Assembly: GCA_041650595.1 (NCBI GenBank)
Contig: JBAZKW010000002.1
Span: 1-64,000 of the forward strand
DNA length: 64,000 bases
Direction: 5' to 3'
Source of the DNA: CALFCX01 sp041650595
GTDB taxonomy: Bacteria; Margulisbacteria; WOR-1; JAKLHX01
Shown here: positions 7,724 through 15,870 of the stretch, one piece after another
Layout of the letters: each line of letters opens with the position of its first letter
How positions within the stretch are numbered: position 1 is the first letter of the stretch
Notes under the pieces: generated by a model
The model's input: the letters and a program-made list of their open reading frames with translations, nothing else
Told to the model about the DNA's origin: nothing
Database searches by the model: none
Made by a program: the position numbers and the translations under genes

Positions 7724-8628
7724 TCTTTAATCTCCTCGATCTTTGAGCCGTCCTTTACGATCCTCTGGCCGCTAACTATAACCTTGTCGGATGCCGCAAC
7801 GCCTTCCTTTATCTGGACCTTGTTCTCCTGCTGAAGCCCGAGAACGACCGGCCTCATTTTTGCTACGGAATTTTCGCTCACAAAAACATATTTTTCCCTG
7901 TCGCCCAACACACTGTCAAACGGGACAATCACGGCATTGGCGGTTTTTCTTAACGGGATATCCACTTTTACGAACATCCCCGGCTTTATTCTGTGGGATT
8001 TGTTCGGAAGCACTATTTCTACCTGGGTAGTCCTGCTCATCGGGTCTACGACAGGCCTTATCTTGTTTATTGATCCTCTAAAGACCTCATCCGGATAAGC
8101 ATCAAGAAATATCTGGGCAGGCATTCCCGTATCAAGCGAAGAATAGTACTTTTCGGGAATATCGGCATAGACCTTTACCTTGCCTATATCATAGATGACA
8201 AAAACCGGGTTCACGCCCCCGCCCACCTGGTTCATGACCTGATCGCCTTCTTTAATAAGTTTCATGCCGATAATCCCGGATATAGGGGCAATGACGACCA
8301 TATCATCATACAGCTCGTTATCGGGATTAATGCCGGCAATGTAAGAAAGCAGCGCTGCCCCTTTTTCGACTTTGTCCCCCTCATCCGCGTATATCTCGGC
8401 GACCCGTCCCGCGATCCGGGGACGGACACTGACTTCTTTGTCCGCCTTGATATCTCCCGTAAGCGTTACCTTTTCCTCTATCGGTCCGATGACCGGACTT
8501 TTGACCTCGACAGGAATGCTTTTTTCGCTGACGATCTTGTTCGACGAAGTGATCCTGCCGGCAATCCTGAACACAAAAAGAACAACTACCAGCATAACCG
8601 CTATCCATACTATCCGTTTTGCTTTCAC
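7720..8628 (-). CDS. RND periplasmic adaptor (membrane fusion protein)
   Basis: HlyD/AcrA-type adaptor of 302 aa linking the inner-membrane pump to the TolC-like channel. An N-terminal membrane anchor (IVWIAVMLVVVLFVFRIAG) precedes the lipoyl-like and barrel segments (VTLTGDIKADKEVSVRPRIAGRVAEIYADEGDKVEKG; later VVIAPISGIIGMKLIKEGDQV). The usual alpha-helical hairpin between the lipoyl halves is almost absent, so this is a short adaptor. It starts three bases after the marR stop and ends overlapping the RND gene, which indicates one transcript. Confidence 0.93.
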   Translation of the reverse strand: MKAKRIVWIAVMLVVVLFVFRIAGRITSSNKIVSEKSIPVEVKSPVIGPIEEKVTLTGDIKADKEVSVRPRIAGRVAEIYADEGDKVEKGAALLSYIAGINPDNELYDDMVVIAPISGIIGMKLIKEGDQVMNQVGGGVNPVFVIYDIGKVKVYADIPEKYYSSLDTGMPAQIFLDAYPDEVFRGSINKIRPVVDPMSRTTQVEIVLPNKSHRIKPGMFVKVDIPLRKTANAVIVPFDSVLGDREKYVFVSENSVAKMRPVVLGLQQENKVQIKEGVAASDKVIVSGQRIVKDGSKIEEIKE

Positions 8629-8631
8629 GTC

Positions 8632-9096
8632 TTATTTTCCCCCTTCTTGTTTTATGGCATCAACCAGTTTTTCTGTAATCTTTAACAGGGATTTTTGATC
8701 TTCGCAAGATAATTTCCCGAACACCTGATTGAGACAGCGCTGCCTTTGTTCAAAAGCTTTTTGTGTGGTATTTTTCCCTTTGACCGTGAGACGGACCCTT
8801 ACTATTCTTCTATCCTGAGGATCATCGACCCTTTCGACATATCCTGATTCTATTAACCTGTCGATCATTCCCGTCACATTGCTCAACGTGACGCTAAGAT
8901 CCCCTGCAATGTCGGTCATATTTGGGGACCCTTTTTTTTGTATTATTTCAAGGACCATGAGCTGCGGCAAAGTAATGTTCATTTCTTCAAAATCGAATGT
9001 TTTGGAGCTGTGAAAATATCTGAAAATGACGGGTATCTGTTCTTCAAATCTTTCGACGACGGTTTTTGTTGATAGTTTATCGCGCGAATCATTCAT
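8632..9096 (-). CDS. MarR-family transcriptional regulator of the efflux operon
   Basis: A 154-residue winged-helix protein. It has LPQLMVLEIIQKKGSPNMTDIAGDL, the recognition helix segment VTLSNVTGMIDRLIESGYVERV, and the wing DDPQDRRIVRVRLTVKGK, all diagnostic of MarR. It is the first gene of the efflux operon and is divergent from the pilus cluster. Its start codon lies inside a 33-bp inverted repeat that overlaps the -10 box, so it very probably represses its own operon and releases it on ligand binding. No ribosome site precedes the ATG, and the predicted transcript start leaves only a few bases of leader. Confidence 0.93.
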   Translation of the reverse strand: MNDSRDKLSTKTVVERFEEQIPVIFRYFHSSKTFDFEEMNITLPQLMVLEIIQKKGSPNMTDIAGDLSVTLSNVTGMIDRLIESGYVERVDDPQDRRIVRVRLTVKGKNTTQKAFEQRQRCLNQVFGKLSCEDQKSLLKITEKLVDAIKQEGGK

Positions 9097-9134
9097 ATGG
9101 TTAATATTCTATACATTAATCATATGGTTGTCAA
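9094..9134 (-). promoter_or_regulatory. marR operon promoter and probable MarR operator
   Basis: On the minus strand TTGACA (9129-9134) and TAGAAT (9106-9111) are 17 bases apart. Overlapping them, CATATGGTTAAT (9094-9105) and ATTAATCATATG (9115-9126) form an inverted repeat with 11 of 12 positions matched and a 9-base centre. The marR ATG (9096) lies in the proximal half-site. Confidence 0.8.
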
Positions 9135-9164
9135 GCACGCCCGTGCCTGAATGCGCGGCAGTTA

Positions 9165-9193
9165 TTTACATTTCATACATACCAATATATAAT
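9165..9193 (+). promoter_or_regulatory. Promoter of the pilus cluster (pilB)
   Basis: TTTACA (9165-9170), 17-base spacer, TATAAT (9188-9193). The pilB start at 9243 is preceded by AGAAAGGA, so this promoter gives a leader of about 40 bases. Confidence 0.75.
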
Positions 9194-9242
9194 GCTTTGT
9201 AAAATGAAGCTGATGTAACCTCGGACAAGAAAGGACTTCCAG

Positions 9243-10940
9243 ATGAAAGATCAACGATCGCTCGGAGAGATGATGGCGGACAAAGGCATGCTGACCAAAG
9301 CCCAACTCGCGCAGGCGGAGGCGGAAGCAAAAAAACTAAAGATACCATTAAGAAAAGCTCTCCTTTCCCTGGGAATGATAAAAGAGTCCGACATGATCTC
9401 CTTTTTTGAGCAGCAGATGCGCATACCTTATGTAAATCTAAACAGTTATATTATAGACGCAAAAATATTGGCGCTCATACCGGAAACCTTTGCAAAGACC
9501 CATCATGTGATCCCTCTTTTTAAGGCCGGCGACATAATAACCGTTGCAATGACCGATCCTTTGGATGTGGTGGTGCTGGATGAGCTGCGCGCGATGACAA
9601 AATGCACAATAGAGCCGGTGCTTACTACCGAAACTGATATTAAAAAAGCTTTCAGCCAATATTTCGCGGCGGGGGCTTCGATCGACGAAGTGATCAAAAA
9701 GATCGACAGCGAGGAGATCGAAGAGCAGAAGATCAAGGAAGAAGATGAATTATCTCCCGAAAAAATGAGGCAGGCGGCAGAACAGGCTCCCGTTATTAAG
9801 CTGGTCAACCTTATTATAAGTGAAGCCGTAAAAGAAGGCGCGTCCGACATACATATAAACCCCGAAGAAAATATGGTCCGCGTAAGGTACAGGCAGGACG
9901 GCATATTAAGAGAGGCCTCATGTCTGCCCAAGACCCTGCAGGCCGCCGTGCTCTCCAGGATAAAAATAATGTCCGACATGAACATAGCAATAAAAAGAAG
10001 CCCGCAGGACGGGCGCTTCCGCCTGAAGATAGAAGGCAACCAGATAGATATGAGGGTCTCATCTTTCCCCTCGGTACACGGCGAGAACATTGTTATGAGG
10101 ATACTAGACCCGGCCAGCATAATGATAGGGCTAGAAGATATCGGTTTTTATCCGGACAATCTTTCGCAGATAAAATCTCTTATATCCAAACCGCACGGCA
10201 TAATACTTGTTACCGGTCCTACGGGTTCAGGTAAAACGACCACGCTTTACTCGGCTCTTTCATCAATAAATTCCGTTGACAAGAACATAATCACTCTCGA
10301 AGACCCTGTAGAATACCAGCTTGAAATAATCAGGCAGGCGCAGATAAATGTTAAAGCGGGCCTTACATTTGCTACGGGACTGCGTTCTATCCTGCGCCAG
10401 GACCCGGATATAGTAATGGTGGGTGAGATCAGGGACAAAGAGACCGCCGAGATAGCGATCCAGGCCGCGATGACGGGACATCTCGTTTTTTCCACGCTTC
10501 ACACAAACGATGCTCCGGGCGCTTTGACCAGGCTGGTGGACATGGGGATAGAACCTTTTCTTATTTCTTCTTCGGTAATAGGAATACTGGCACAGCGCCT
10601 TGTCCGCAAGATCTGCCCATCATGCAAAGAATCCTACCCGCCCACAGAAAAAGTATTGCGGGAGTTGGGGATACAGGACCTGTCCGGCAAAAAAATGTTT
10701 TACCGCGGCAAAGGCTGTAAAAATTGCAAGAACCGGGGGTACAAAGGCCGTCTGGGCATATTCGAACTGCTCCTGACAAATGAAAGAATTAGGGAAATGG
10801 TGCTTGAAAAGGCCTCCGCCGATGGCATAAGAAAGGCGGCACAGGAAGCCGGCATGAAGACGCTGCGGCAGGACGGAATGCTAAAAGTACTAGACGGCAC
10901 CACATCGATCGAAGAGGTCATGAGAGTGACGATGGAGTAA
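9243..10940 (+). CDS. pilB: Type IV pilus extension ATPase PilB (GspE family)
   Basis: Hexameric cytoplasmic ATPase that powers pilin assembly. An N-terminal MshEN-type domain (MMADKGMLTKAQLAQAEAEA..., about residues 1-150) precedes the GspE core. The core has Walker A GPTGSGKTT near residue 325, an Asp box (TLEDPVEYQ), Walker B (RQDPDIVMVGEIRD) and the His box GHLVFSTLHTNDA. A zinc-binding tetracysteine follows (CPSCKE ... CKNCKN), typical of extension rather than retraction ATPases. At 565 aa it is family length. It is first in the pilB-C-T order and lies 3 bases from pilC. Confidence 0.96.
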   Translation: MKDQRSLGEMMADKGMLTKAQLAQAEAEAKKLKIPLRKALLSLGMIKESDMISFFEQQMRIPYVNLNSYIIDAKILALIPETFAKTHHVIPLFKAGDIITVAMTDPLDVVVLDELRAMTKCTIEPVLTTETDIKKAFSQYFAAGASIDEVIKKIDSEEIEEQKIKEEDELSPEKMRQAAEQAPVIKLVNLIISEAVKEGASDIHINPEENMVRVRYRQDGILREASCLPKTLQAAVLSRIKIMSDMNIAIKRSPQDGRFRLKIEGNQIDMRVSSFPSVHGENIVMRILDPASIMIGLEDIGFYPDNLSQIKSLISKPHGIILVTGPTGSGKTTTLYSALSSINSVDKNIITLEDPVEYQLEIIRQAQINVKAGLTFATGLRSILRQDPDIVMVGEIRDKETAEIAIQAAMTGHLVFSTLHTNDAPGALTRLVDMGIEPFLISSSVIGILAQRLVRKICPSCKESYPPTEKVLRELGIQDLSGKKMFYRGKGCKNCKNRGYKGRLGIFELLLTNERIREMVLEKASADGIRKAAQEAGMKTLRQDGMLKVLDGTTSIEEVMRVTME

Positions 10941-10942
10941 AA

Positions 10943-12166
10943 ATGCCGTTATTTAACTACAAGGGGTTCGACAAAAATGGAAGAGCGCTGTCAGGCGCGC
11001 TTGAGTCTGTCAGCAAAGAGACCGCGGCCGATACTTTGCGCAAAAGCGAGCTCACGGTAGTAGCCCTCAACGAAAAAAAAGACGATATCAACCTTAAATT
11101 TGTCGATGACTTTCTAAAAAAACTTGTCAAGGTCAAAACAAACGACCTGGTCATGGTAACGATACAGCTTGCCAATATGCTTGACGCGGGGATCCCTCTT
11201 CCCATGGCGCTTAACACGCTTGTTGAACAGACAGAGAATACAAAATTAAAAGATGCCATAGCCGACATATCTTCCGAGATCAAAGAAGGAAAGTCTTTTT
11301 CCGATTCCCTGGCAAAATACAACAATATCTTTTCGAACCTTTTCATAAGCATGGTCGCGGCCGGCGAGATGTCAGGAAATTTGGACGAGGTGCTAAAGAG
11401 GCTTGCTACCTTTACCGAGCGGGAAGCTGAATTAAAGCAGAAGATATCTGCCGCAATGACCTATCCGGTGATACTTATTGTGGCAGGCATCGGAGTTGTG
11501 TCTTTTGTGGTTACTTCCGTAGTACCGCCTTTTGTAAAAATCTTCCAGGATGCAGGCATTCCCCTGCCACTACCCACTCTTATACTCTACCAGCTCAACA
11601 ATATTATCCGCGCCGCCTGGCTATACATCATTGTCGGCGTTATTTCCGGATTTGTATTCCTAAAAAGATGGGCCAAGACTCCGCATGGTAAACTTAAATT
11701 GGACGAGATAAAAATAAAGGTCCCTGTTTGGGGAGATCTTTCAAAAAAAGTGGAAATAGCCCGGCTTACCAGGACGCTGGCAGCACTTCTGACCAGCGGC
11801 GTCCCCATGCTTCAGGCGCTCCAGGTCACCGAAAAGACCATTGATCTTGCTCCTATGGCGGATGTAATAAGGAACGTCGGAACAGCTGTGGGCAAAGGTA
11901 AAAGCATCAGCGAATCGCTCAAAGAAAGCGGACAGTTCCCTGTAATGCCTATCCATATGATCGCGGTCGGTGAAGACACCGGAACGCTCGAGACCATGCT
12001 CAATAAAATTGCGGATTTTTATGACATAGCGACAGATTACGCCATAAAAAAGCTTACGGCGTTGCTTGAACCGCTGTTTTTGGTCATAATAGGAGGGCTT
12101 GTCGGGTTTATTTTCGCGTCCATACTTTTGCCGATATTCTCTATGGTAAAAACACTCGGCAGATAA
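10943..12166 (+). CDS. pilC: Type IV pilus inner-membrane platform protein PilC
   Basis: GspF/PilC family platform protein (407 aa), on which the assembly and retraction ATPases act. It opens MPLFNYKGFDKNGRALSGALES and has two T2SF repeats (VTIQLANMLDAGIPLPMALNTL... and IARLTRTLAALLTSGVPMLQAL...). Each is followed by the G-E-x-x-G signature (AAGEMSGNLDEVL; AVGEDTGTLETML), with three membrane segments near residues 175, 225 and 380. It sits between pilB and pilT with short gaps, so it belongs to one operon. Confidence 0.96.
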   Translation: MPLFNYKGFDKNGRALSGALESVSKETAADTLRKSELTVVALNEKKDDINLKFVDDFLKKLVKVKTNDLVMVTIQLANMLDAGIPLPMALNTLVEQTENTKLKDAIADISSEIKEGKSFSDSLAKYNNIFSNLFISMVAAGEMSGNLDEVLKRLATFTEREAELKQKISAAMTYPVILIVAGIGVVSFVVTSVVPPFVKIFQDAGIPLPLPTLILYQLNNIIRAAWLYIIVGVISGFVFLKRWAKTPHGKLKLDEIKIKVPVWGDLSKKVEIARLTRTLAALLTSGVPMLQALQVTEKTIDLAPMADVIRNVGTAVGKGKSISESLKESGQFPVMPIHMIAVGEDTGTLETMLNKIADFYDIATDYAIKKLTALLEPLFLVIIGGLVGFIFASILLPIFSMVKTLGR

Positions 12167-12185
12167 ATAAGAAAGGGACTAAAAA

Positions 12186-13241
12186 ATGGATATAAAGACT
12201 CTGCTGAACAGCGTAATGGACAAAGGAGCGTCCGATCTTCTCCTTGTCGCGGACAATCCCCCGATAATGAGGACCGCCGGCAGGCTGCAGTTTTTCGGGG
12301 AACAGGCGCTCTACTCGGACCAGATAAAAGAGCTGGTCTATGGCCTTCTCACAAAAGATCAGCAGGAAAAATTTGAGAAAGAAAAAGAGCTTGACAGCTC
12401 GTTCGAACTGTCCGGTTCAGCAAGGTTCAGAGTAAATGTCCACTATCAAAAAGGCTCCGTTGCAGCATCTCTTAGGACTATCCCCACCGAAGTCCCGACC
12501 GTCGAGTCCCTGCACCTGCCGGAGATCGTAAAAGACTTTGTAAAAGAGCCCCGCGGCCTCATACTTGTCACTGGGCCTACCGGCGCCGGCAAAAGCACGA
12601 CACAGGCGGCAATGATAGACATGATCAACTCCACCAAAAGCGTACATATAATAACCGTTGAAGACCCCATAGAGTTCATCCACAAAAACAAAAAGTCGGT
12701 GATCGAACAGCGGGAAGTCGGCCTGGACACGAACTCTTTCCCCAACGCCCTACACCGCGTTCTCAGACAGGATCCCGATGTCATACTGATCGGAGAGATG
12801 CGTGAACTTGAGACAATATCGACGGCAATAACCGCCGCCGAGACAGGACATCTTGTTATTTCCACGCTCCATACCAACGATGCTGTCCAGACCATAGACA
12901 GGATAATAGATGTCTTTCCGCCGCACCAGCAAAACCAGGTAAGGATGCAGCTTTCACTGTCTCTGCAGGGCGTCATTTCACAGCAGCTGCTCCAAAGAGC
13001 GGACGGGTTTGGCCAGATCATCGCGACCGAAGTGCTTAGGGTAAATTCAGCGGTGCGCAACATAATAAGAAAAGGCTCCACTCAGGATATTTATTCGATA
13101 ATGGAAATAGGCGCCAAGTACGGCATGCAGACCATGGACACCGCTCTCAAAAACCTGGTCAGGGAAGGTCTTATCACAAAAGAGGCGGCGCTGGAACGCG
13201 CGGTGAACCAGGAGAATTTGGAAAAACTGCTGGCAAAATAG
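12186..13241 (+). CDS. pilT: Type IV pilus retraction ATPase PilT
   Basis: Retraction motor (351 aa). MDIKTLLNSVMDKGASDLLL is the typical PilT opening. Walker A GPTGAGKST lies near residue 128, then ITVEDPIEF, the Walker B/AIRAGE-like segment VLRQDPDVILIGEMRELET, and the His box HLVISTLHTNDAVQTIDR. The C-terminal half lacks the PilB zinc site, which separates it from the extension ATPase. Twitching motility or DNA uptake is therefore plausible. Confidence 0.95.
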   Translation: MDIKTLLNSVMDKGASDLLLVADNPPIMRTAGRLQFFGEQALYSDQIKELVYGLLTKDQQEKFEKEKELDSSFELSGSARFRVNVHYQKGSVAASLRTIPTEVPTVESLHLPEIVKDFVKEPRGLILVTGPTGAGKSTTQAAMIDMINSTKSVHIITVEDPIEFIHKNKKSVIEQREVGLDTNSFPNALHRVLRQDPDVILIGEMRELETISTAITAAETGHLVISTLHTNDAVQTIDRIIDVFPPHQQNQVRMQLSLSLQGVISQQLLQRADGFGQIIATEVLRVNSAVRNIIRKGSTQDIYSIMEIGAKYGMQTMDTALKNLVREGLITKEAALERAVNQENLEKLLAK

Positions 13242-13248
13242 CGAACAC

Positions 13249-13277
13249 TTGCAAAAAAAAGCGAGTTATTATATACT
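13249..13277 (+). promoter_or_regulatory. Promoter of the major pilin gene
   Basis: TTGCAA (13249-13254), 17-base spacer, TATACT (13272-13277), immediately after the pilT stop. It leaves a leader of about 40 bases with GGAAGGGTGGTG before the ATG, which allows strong independent expression of the pilin. Confidence 0.75.
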
Positions 13278-13325
13278 TCTGTTTTAGTAGTGTGTTAAAT
13301 CAAACGGAAGGGTGGTGAAAAACAA

Positions 13326-13772
13326 ATGTTAAGAAAAGGTTTTACATTGATCGAGCTTTTGATCGTGATGGCCGTTATAGCCGTGCTTATCGGTATCGCG
13401 ATCCCGAGCTTTCGAGGGATGCAGGAAGAAGCCAAAAAGACAAAAGCAGGCGGAGATATCAGGGTGCTTAAATTAGCTGTGGAGGCGTATAACGCTAAAT
13501 ACAGTGCATATCCTACAACTTTGGCTTCAGTTGAGGGCGGTTCTGTAGTACAAACACTGCCTAAAGATCCTTTTTCTGATGGCGGAGATGAGAATTACGG
13601 GTACTCGCTCAGCGCGGGAAATTATTACGTAATCTACTCCTGCCCATTCAGCAGCACAACTCCGGTGACAATATCATGGAGTGGATCGACACCGACCCCG
13701 TCTACAACAGGAGTGACGGTCGGCTCAACGAATGGAAGTATTCCAGCAACAGAAGTAAGCTACTGGAAGTAA
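13326..13772 (+). CDS. Major type IV pilin / pseudopilin-like prepilin
   Basis: Prepilin of 148 aa. A short basic leader (MLRKG) ends in Gly before the class III cleavage site GFTLIELLIVMAVIAVLIGIAIPSF, with Glu at mature position 5. The globular part is GspG-like, with KTKAGGDIRVLKLAVEAYNAKYSAYPTTLASVEGG and PKDPFSDGGDENYGYS. It ends in a Ser/Thr/Pro-rich strand region. It has its own promoter and a terminator after it, fitting the abundant main subunit. The short prepilin leader is one PilD-type peptidase would cut; no such peptidase is in this window. Confidence 0.93.
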   Translation: MLRKGFTLIELLIVMAVIAVLIGIAIPSFRGMQEEAKKTKAGGDIRVLKLAVEAYNAKYSAYPTTLASVEGGSVVQTLPKDPFSDGGDENYGYSLSAGNYYVIYSCPFSSTTPVTISWSGSTPTPSTTGVTVGSTNGSIPATEVSYWK

Positions 13773-13802
13773 TCTGATCTTTTAGATGATCTAAAAAAGA
13801 GG

Positions 13803-13837
13803 GGCCTCGTATTTTCTAGGAAATGCGGGGCCTTTTT
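13803..13837. terminator. Shared terminator after pilA and RAYT
   Basis: A 12-bp stem (13803-13814 with 13821-13832, including G-T pairs) is followed by TTTTT. It ends the pilin transcript. On the other strand it overlaps the last codons and stop of the RAYT gene (PRIS-stop), so convergent genes share it. Confidence 0.8.
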
Positions 13838-14349
13838 AATTTATGTTTAACCACGTTGGTATTTATGTACATCCGTATTTTTCCTAATTCACATTCATTT
13901 CTGATAACGTGTTCGAAATAATTTCGTTGCCAAACAGGAAACCCGCGTATATTCCGGAATTCATTGATCCGTTTGGCAGAAAATGTTTTGAATCCACGTA
14001 TGATTTCGGATAATCCATGTAATTTTGATGGGGCATTTGATGATGTAGGGGCGGGTTTAAAACCCGCCCCTACAAAATTATCCGCATTGTTAATAATTAT
14101 TATTCCGTGTATATGATCCGGCATTATCACGAACGCACCCAATTTTACGTTTTTATAATGATTTGGTAAATCATGCCAACATTTTTCGACGATTTTACCA
14201 AATTCATTCAAAATTATTTTGTTGTTCAAAACATACCCGAACACGTCACGATGTTTTTGCGTACACACCGTCACAAAATAATAACCGTTACGTGAATAAA
14301 CGTAATTTGCCAAACGAATCGATTTGCGATCGTGTTTTTGGAACGCCAT
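13816..14349 (-). CDS. REP-associated tyrosine transposase (RAYT, IS200-like Y1)
   Basis: Single-strand DNA transposase of the HUH Y1 family (177 aa from the chosen ATG). The opening RKSIRLANYVYSRNGYYFVTVCT is typical. The metal-binding HUH motif is in MPDHIHG (His79, His81) and the likely catalytic Tyr is 144 in NYFEHVIRNE. In-frame ATGs further upstream (up to 14442) would add 31 residues unlike the family. Residues about 93-102 (VGAGFKPAPT) are encoded by a 29-bp palindrome, a REP-like element lying in the variable loop. The gene is inserted against the direction of the pilus operon, between pilA and the minor pilins. Its stop lies within the pilA terminator. Confidence 0.9.
   Translation of the reverse strand: MAFQKHDRKSIRLANYVYSRNGYYFVTVCTQKHRDVFGYVLNNKIILNEFGKIVEKCWHDLPNHYKNVKLGAFVIMPDHIHGIIIINNADNFVGAGFKPAPTSSNAPSKLHGLSEIIRGFKTFSAKRINEFRNIRGFPVWQRNYFEHVIRNECELGKIRMYINTNVVKHKLKRPRIS
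14045..14073. repeat. REP-like palindrome inside the RAYT gene
   Basis: A 29-bp near-perfect palindrome with arms GTAGGGGCGGGTTT and AAACCCGCCCCTAC. It is in frame and encodes VGAGFKPAPT. A second copy with one arm mismatch lies at 35756-35784. Confidence 0.9.
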
Positions 14350-14489
14350 TACGGCATTATTTCCAGCAATTGTCCCGCCGTTTTCCCCGGAATCGATCCC
14401 TGTCTGCCGCCAATCCAGCCTCATAACGTGCGGAGCACACATTACTTCTAGCTTTTTACTTTTGACTTTTTACTTTACTTTCCTCATGT

Positions 14490-14495
14490 TATAAT
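14490..14495 (+). promoter_or_regulatory. Extended -10 promoter of the minor pilin gene
   Basis: TGTTATAAT (TATAAT at 14490-14495) lies only 10 bases before the ATG at 14506, with no ribosome site between, so the mRNA should be nearly leaderless. The minor-pilin cluster thus has its own promoter downstream of the transposase. Confidence 0.65.
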
Positions 14496-14505
14496 TCCTG
14501 TAATT

Positions 14506-14943
14506 ATGAAAACCAGAAACGCTTTTACCGTAATAGAACTGCTGATAGTCTTGACTATAATTTCGATACTTATATCGATGGTCGTACTGAATTTCTTTAA
14601 AATGCAGAATGAGGCGCGCGCGGCAAAAGTAAGCGGGGACCTGCGCATGGTAAAGATCGCGGCAGAAGCCTACGCGGCAAAAACCGGAAATTATCCCGGC
14701 AATCTGTCTGATCTATTAATAGAAAGCAATGTCATTTCTGCCGTTCCGGCAGACACTTTCAATCCCAGAGATGTATTCGGATACTCCGTTTCACCGGACA
14801 AAAACATATTTGCGGTCTGGTCCGCAGGTCCGAACCTGTCAAAAGGCGTTATCACTGCCTGGGTAGGCAGGATGCCGGTTCCGGCGGATGAAGATGACAT
14901 CGGCATAACAAACGGCACGCCGCCCAACGGAAACTGGCGCTGA
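14506..14943 (+). CDS. Minor prepilin (GspG-like), alanine at -1
   Basis: Prepilin-like protein of 145 aa. The leader MKTRNA precedes FTVIELLIVLTIISILISMVVLNFF. The residue before the cleavage point is Ala instead of the usual Gly, which PilD-type peptidases can tolerate but process less well. The globular part (ARAAKVSGDLRMVKIAAEAYAAKTGNYPGNLSDLL) is close in plan to the main pilin at 13326. It ends in a loop region (PADEDDIGITNGTPPNGNWR). It leads the block of minor pilins. Confidence 0.85.
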   Translation: MKTRNAFTVIELLIVLTIISILISMVVLNFFKMQNEARAAKVSGDLRMVKIAAEAYAAKTGNYPGNLSDLLIESNVISAVPADTFNPRDVFGYSVSPDKNIFAVWSAGPNLSKGVITAWVGRMPVPADEDDIGITNGTPPNGNWR

Positions 14944-14958
14944 TAAGTAAGATTTTCC

Positions 14959-14987
14959 TTTACAATATATATACTCTTTGTTATAAT
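14959..14987 (+). promoter_or_regulatory. Promoter before the PilV-like gene
   Basis: TTTACA (14959-14964), 17 bases, extended -10 TGTTATAAT (TATAAT 14982-14987). The ATG at 14992 is only 4 bases after it. The second ATG (14998, MARRGFTL) is 10 bases after it and matches the spacing seen at 14506, so I take 14998 as the start. Confidence 0.7.
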
Positions 14988-14997
14988 TTTCATGAAA

Positions 14998-15360
14998 ATG
15001 GCAAGAAGAGGATTCACTCTCATTGAGATGATACTGGTATTAGTGGTGATCACTATCGCACTATTCCCCTTGATCGAATCGTTCTCCTCAGGAATAAGAG
15101 GCAGCAAGATCGCAAGCGACACCAATACAGCGATAGAGCTTGCTCAGCAAAAGATGGAACAGCTTCAGTCCATACCTTTTGCTTCTCTTTCAAATTCCTC
15201 GGAAGCGCTCGGCACAATAGCCGGATTTGCTTTCTTTTCAAGAGAAGCCACAGTAACAGAGCCCTTGACCAACCTGAAAGAAGTGACCGTTAATGTCTAT
15301 TGGAAATCGGGGATCGGGACAGACCAATTCGGCATAAGTTCCTACTTCATAAATTATTGA
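14998..15360 (+). CDS. PilV/GspI-like minor prepilin
   Basis: A 120-residue prepilin. The basic leader MARRG is cut before FTLIEMILVLVVITIALFPLIESFSSG, then IASDTNTAIELAQQKMEQLQSIPF, the usual PilV/GspI pattern (AxxLAQQKMEQL). It is followed one base after the stop by the next pilin-like gene. Minor pilins of this type prime pilus assembly and may sit at the tip. The start at 14998 rather than 14992 is chosen from promoter spacing. Confidence 0.85.
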   Translation: MARRGFTLIEMILVLVVITIALFPLIESFSSGIRGSKIASDTNTAIELAQQKMEQLQSIPFASLSNSSEALGTIAGFAFFSREATVTEPLTNLKEVTVNVYWKSGIGTDQFGISSYFINY

Positions 15361-15361
15361 T

Positions 15362-15853
15362 ATGAAAGCAAAAAAAGGCATTACTTTAATCGAGCTTATC
15401 ATCGCAATGGCCATTTCTGTAGCGATTTTGGCAGTGCTTGTCATGGCCTATGTTGCCGGCAGCAAGTTGTTCAACTCGGAAATGAGCAGATCGGCCGCAT
15501 TTTTAGAGGCCAACAAAGCAGTCAGCACGCTCCGAAGCGACCTGCGCAGCTGTCTGGAACTGACAAGCGCGAATGCAACCGGCATATCTTTTTGGGCGGA
15601 TGATCTGAATTCTAACGGAACAAGGGAAGCCAACGAGATATATTCATATTCCTGGAACGGCACGGCGGGCAGCCCTCTTACAAGGACAATATCCGGCAGC
15701 AGCACGATGATCGCCAAGGATATAAAAAACTTCCTTCTCACCTATAACAGCGGGACTCTTGCGTCAATAACCCAGGTAGATATAAAAGTTACCGCGGGTA
15801 CAGCCGAAAATGCGGCAACTTTCGAATCGTCCGTAAAACTTAGAAATCTATGA
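15362..15853 (+). CDS. PilW/GspJ-like minor prepilin
   Basis: A 163-residue prepilin. The leader MKAKKG is cut before ITLIELIIAMAISVAILAVLVMAYVAGSKLF. The following helix (AAFLEANKAVSTLRSDLRSCLEL) and a beta-rich part fit the PilW/GspJ group. Its coding region begins one base after the previous stop and its end overlaps an ATGA just before the PilX-like gene, so the block is one operon. Confidence 0.83.
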   Translation: MKAKKGITLIELIIAMAISVAILAVLVMAYVAGSKLFNSEMSRSAAFLEANKAVSTLRSDLRSCLELTSANATGISFWADDLNSNGTREANEIYSYSWNGTAGSPLTRTISGSSTMIAKDIKNFLLTYNSGTLASITQVDIKVTAGTAENAATFESSVKLRNL

Positions 15854-15870
15854 CCAAAGGAGGGCTTGTT

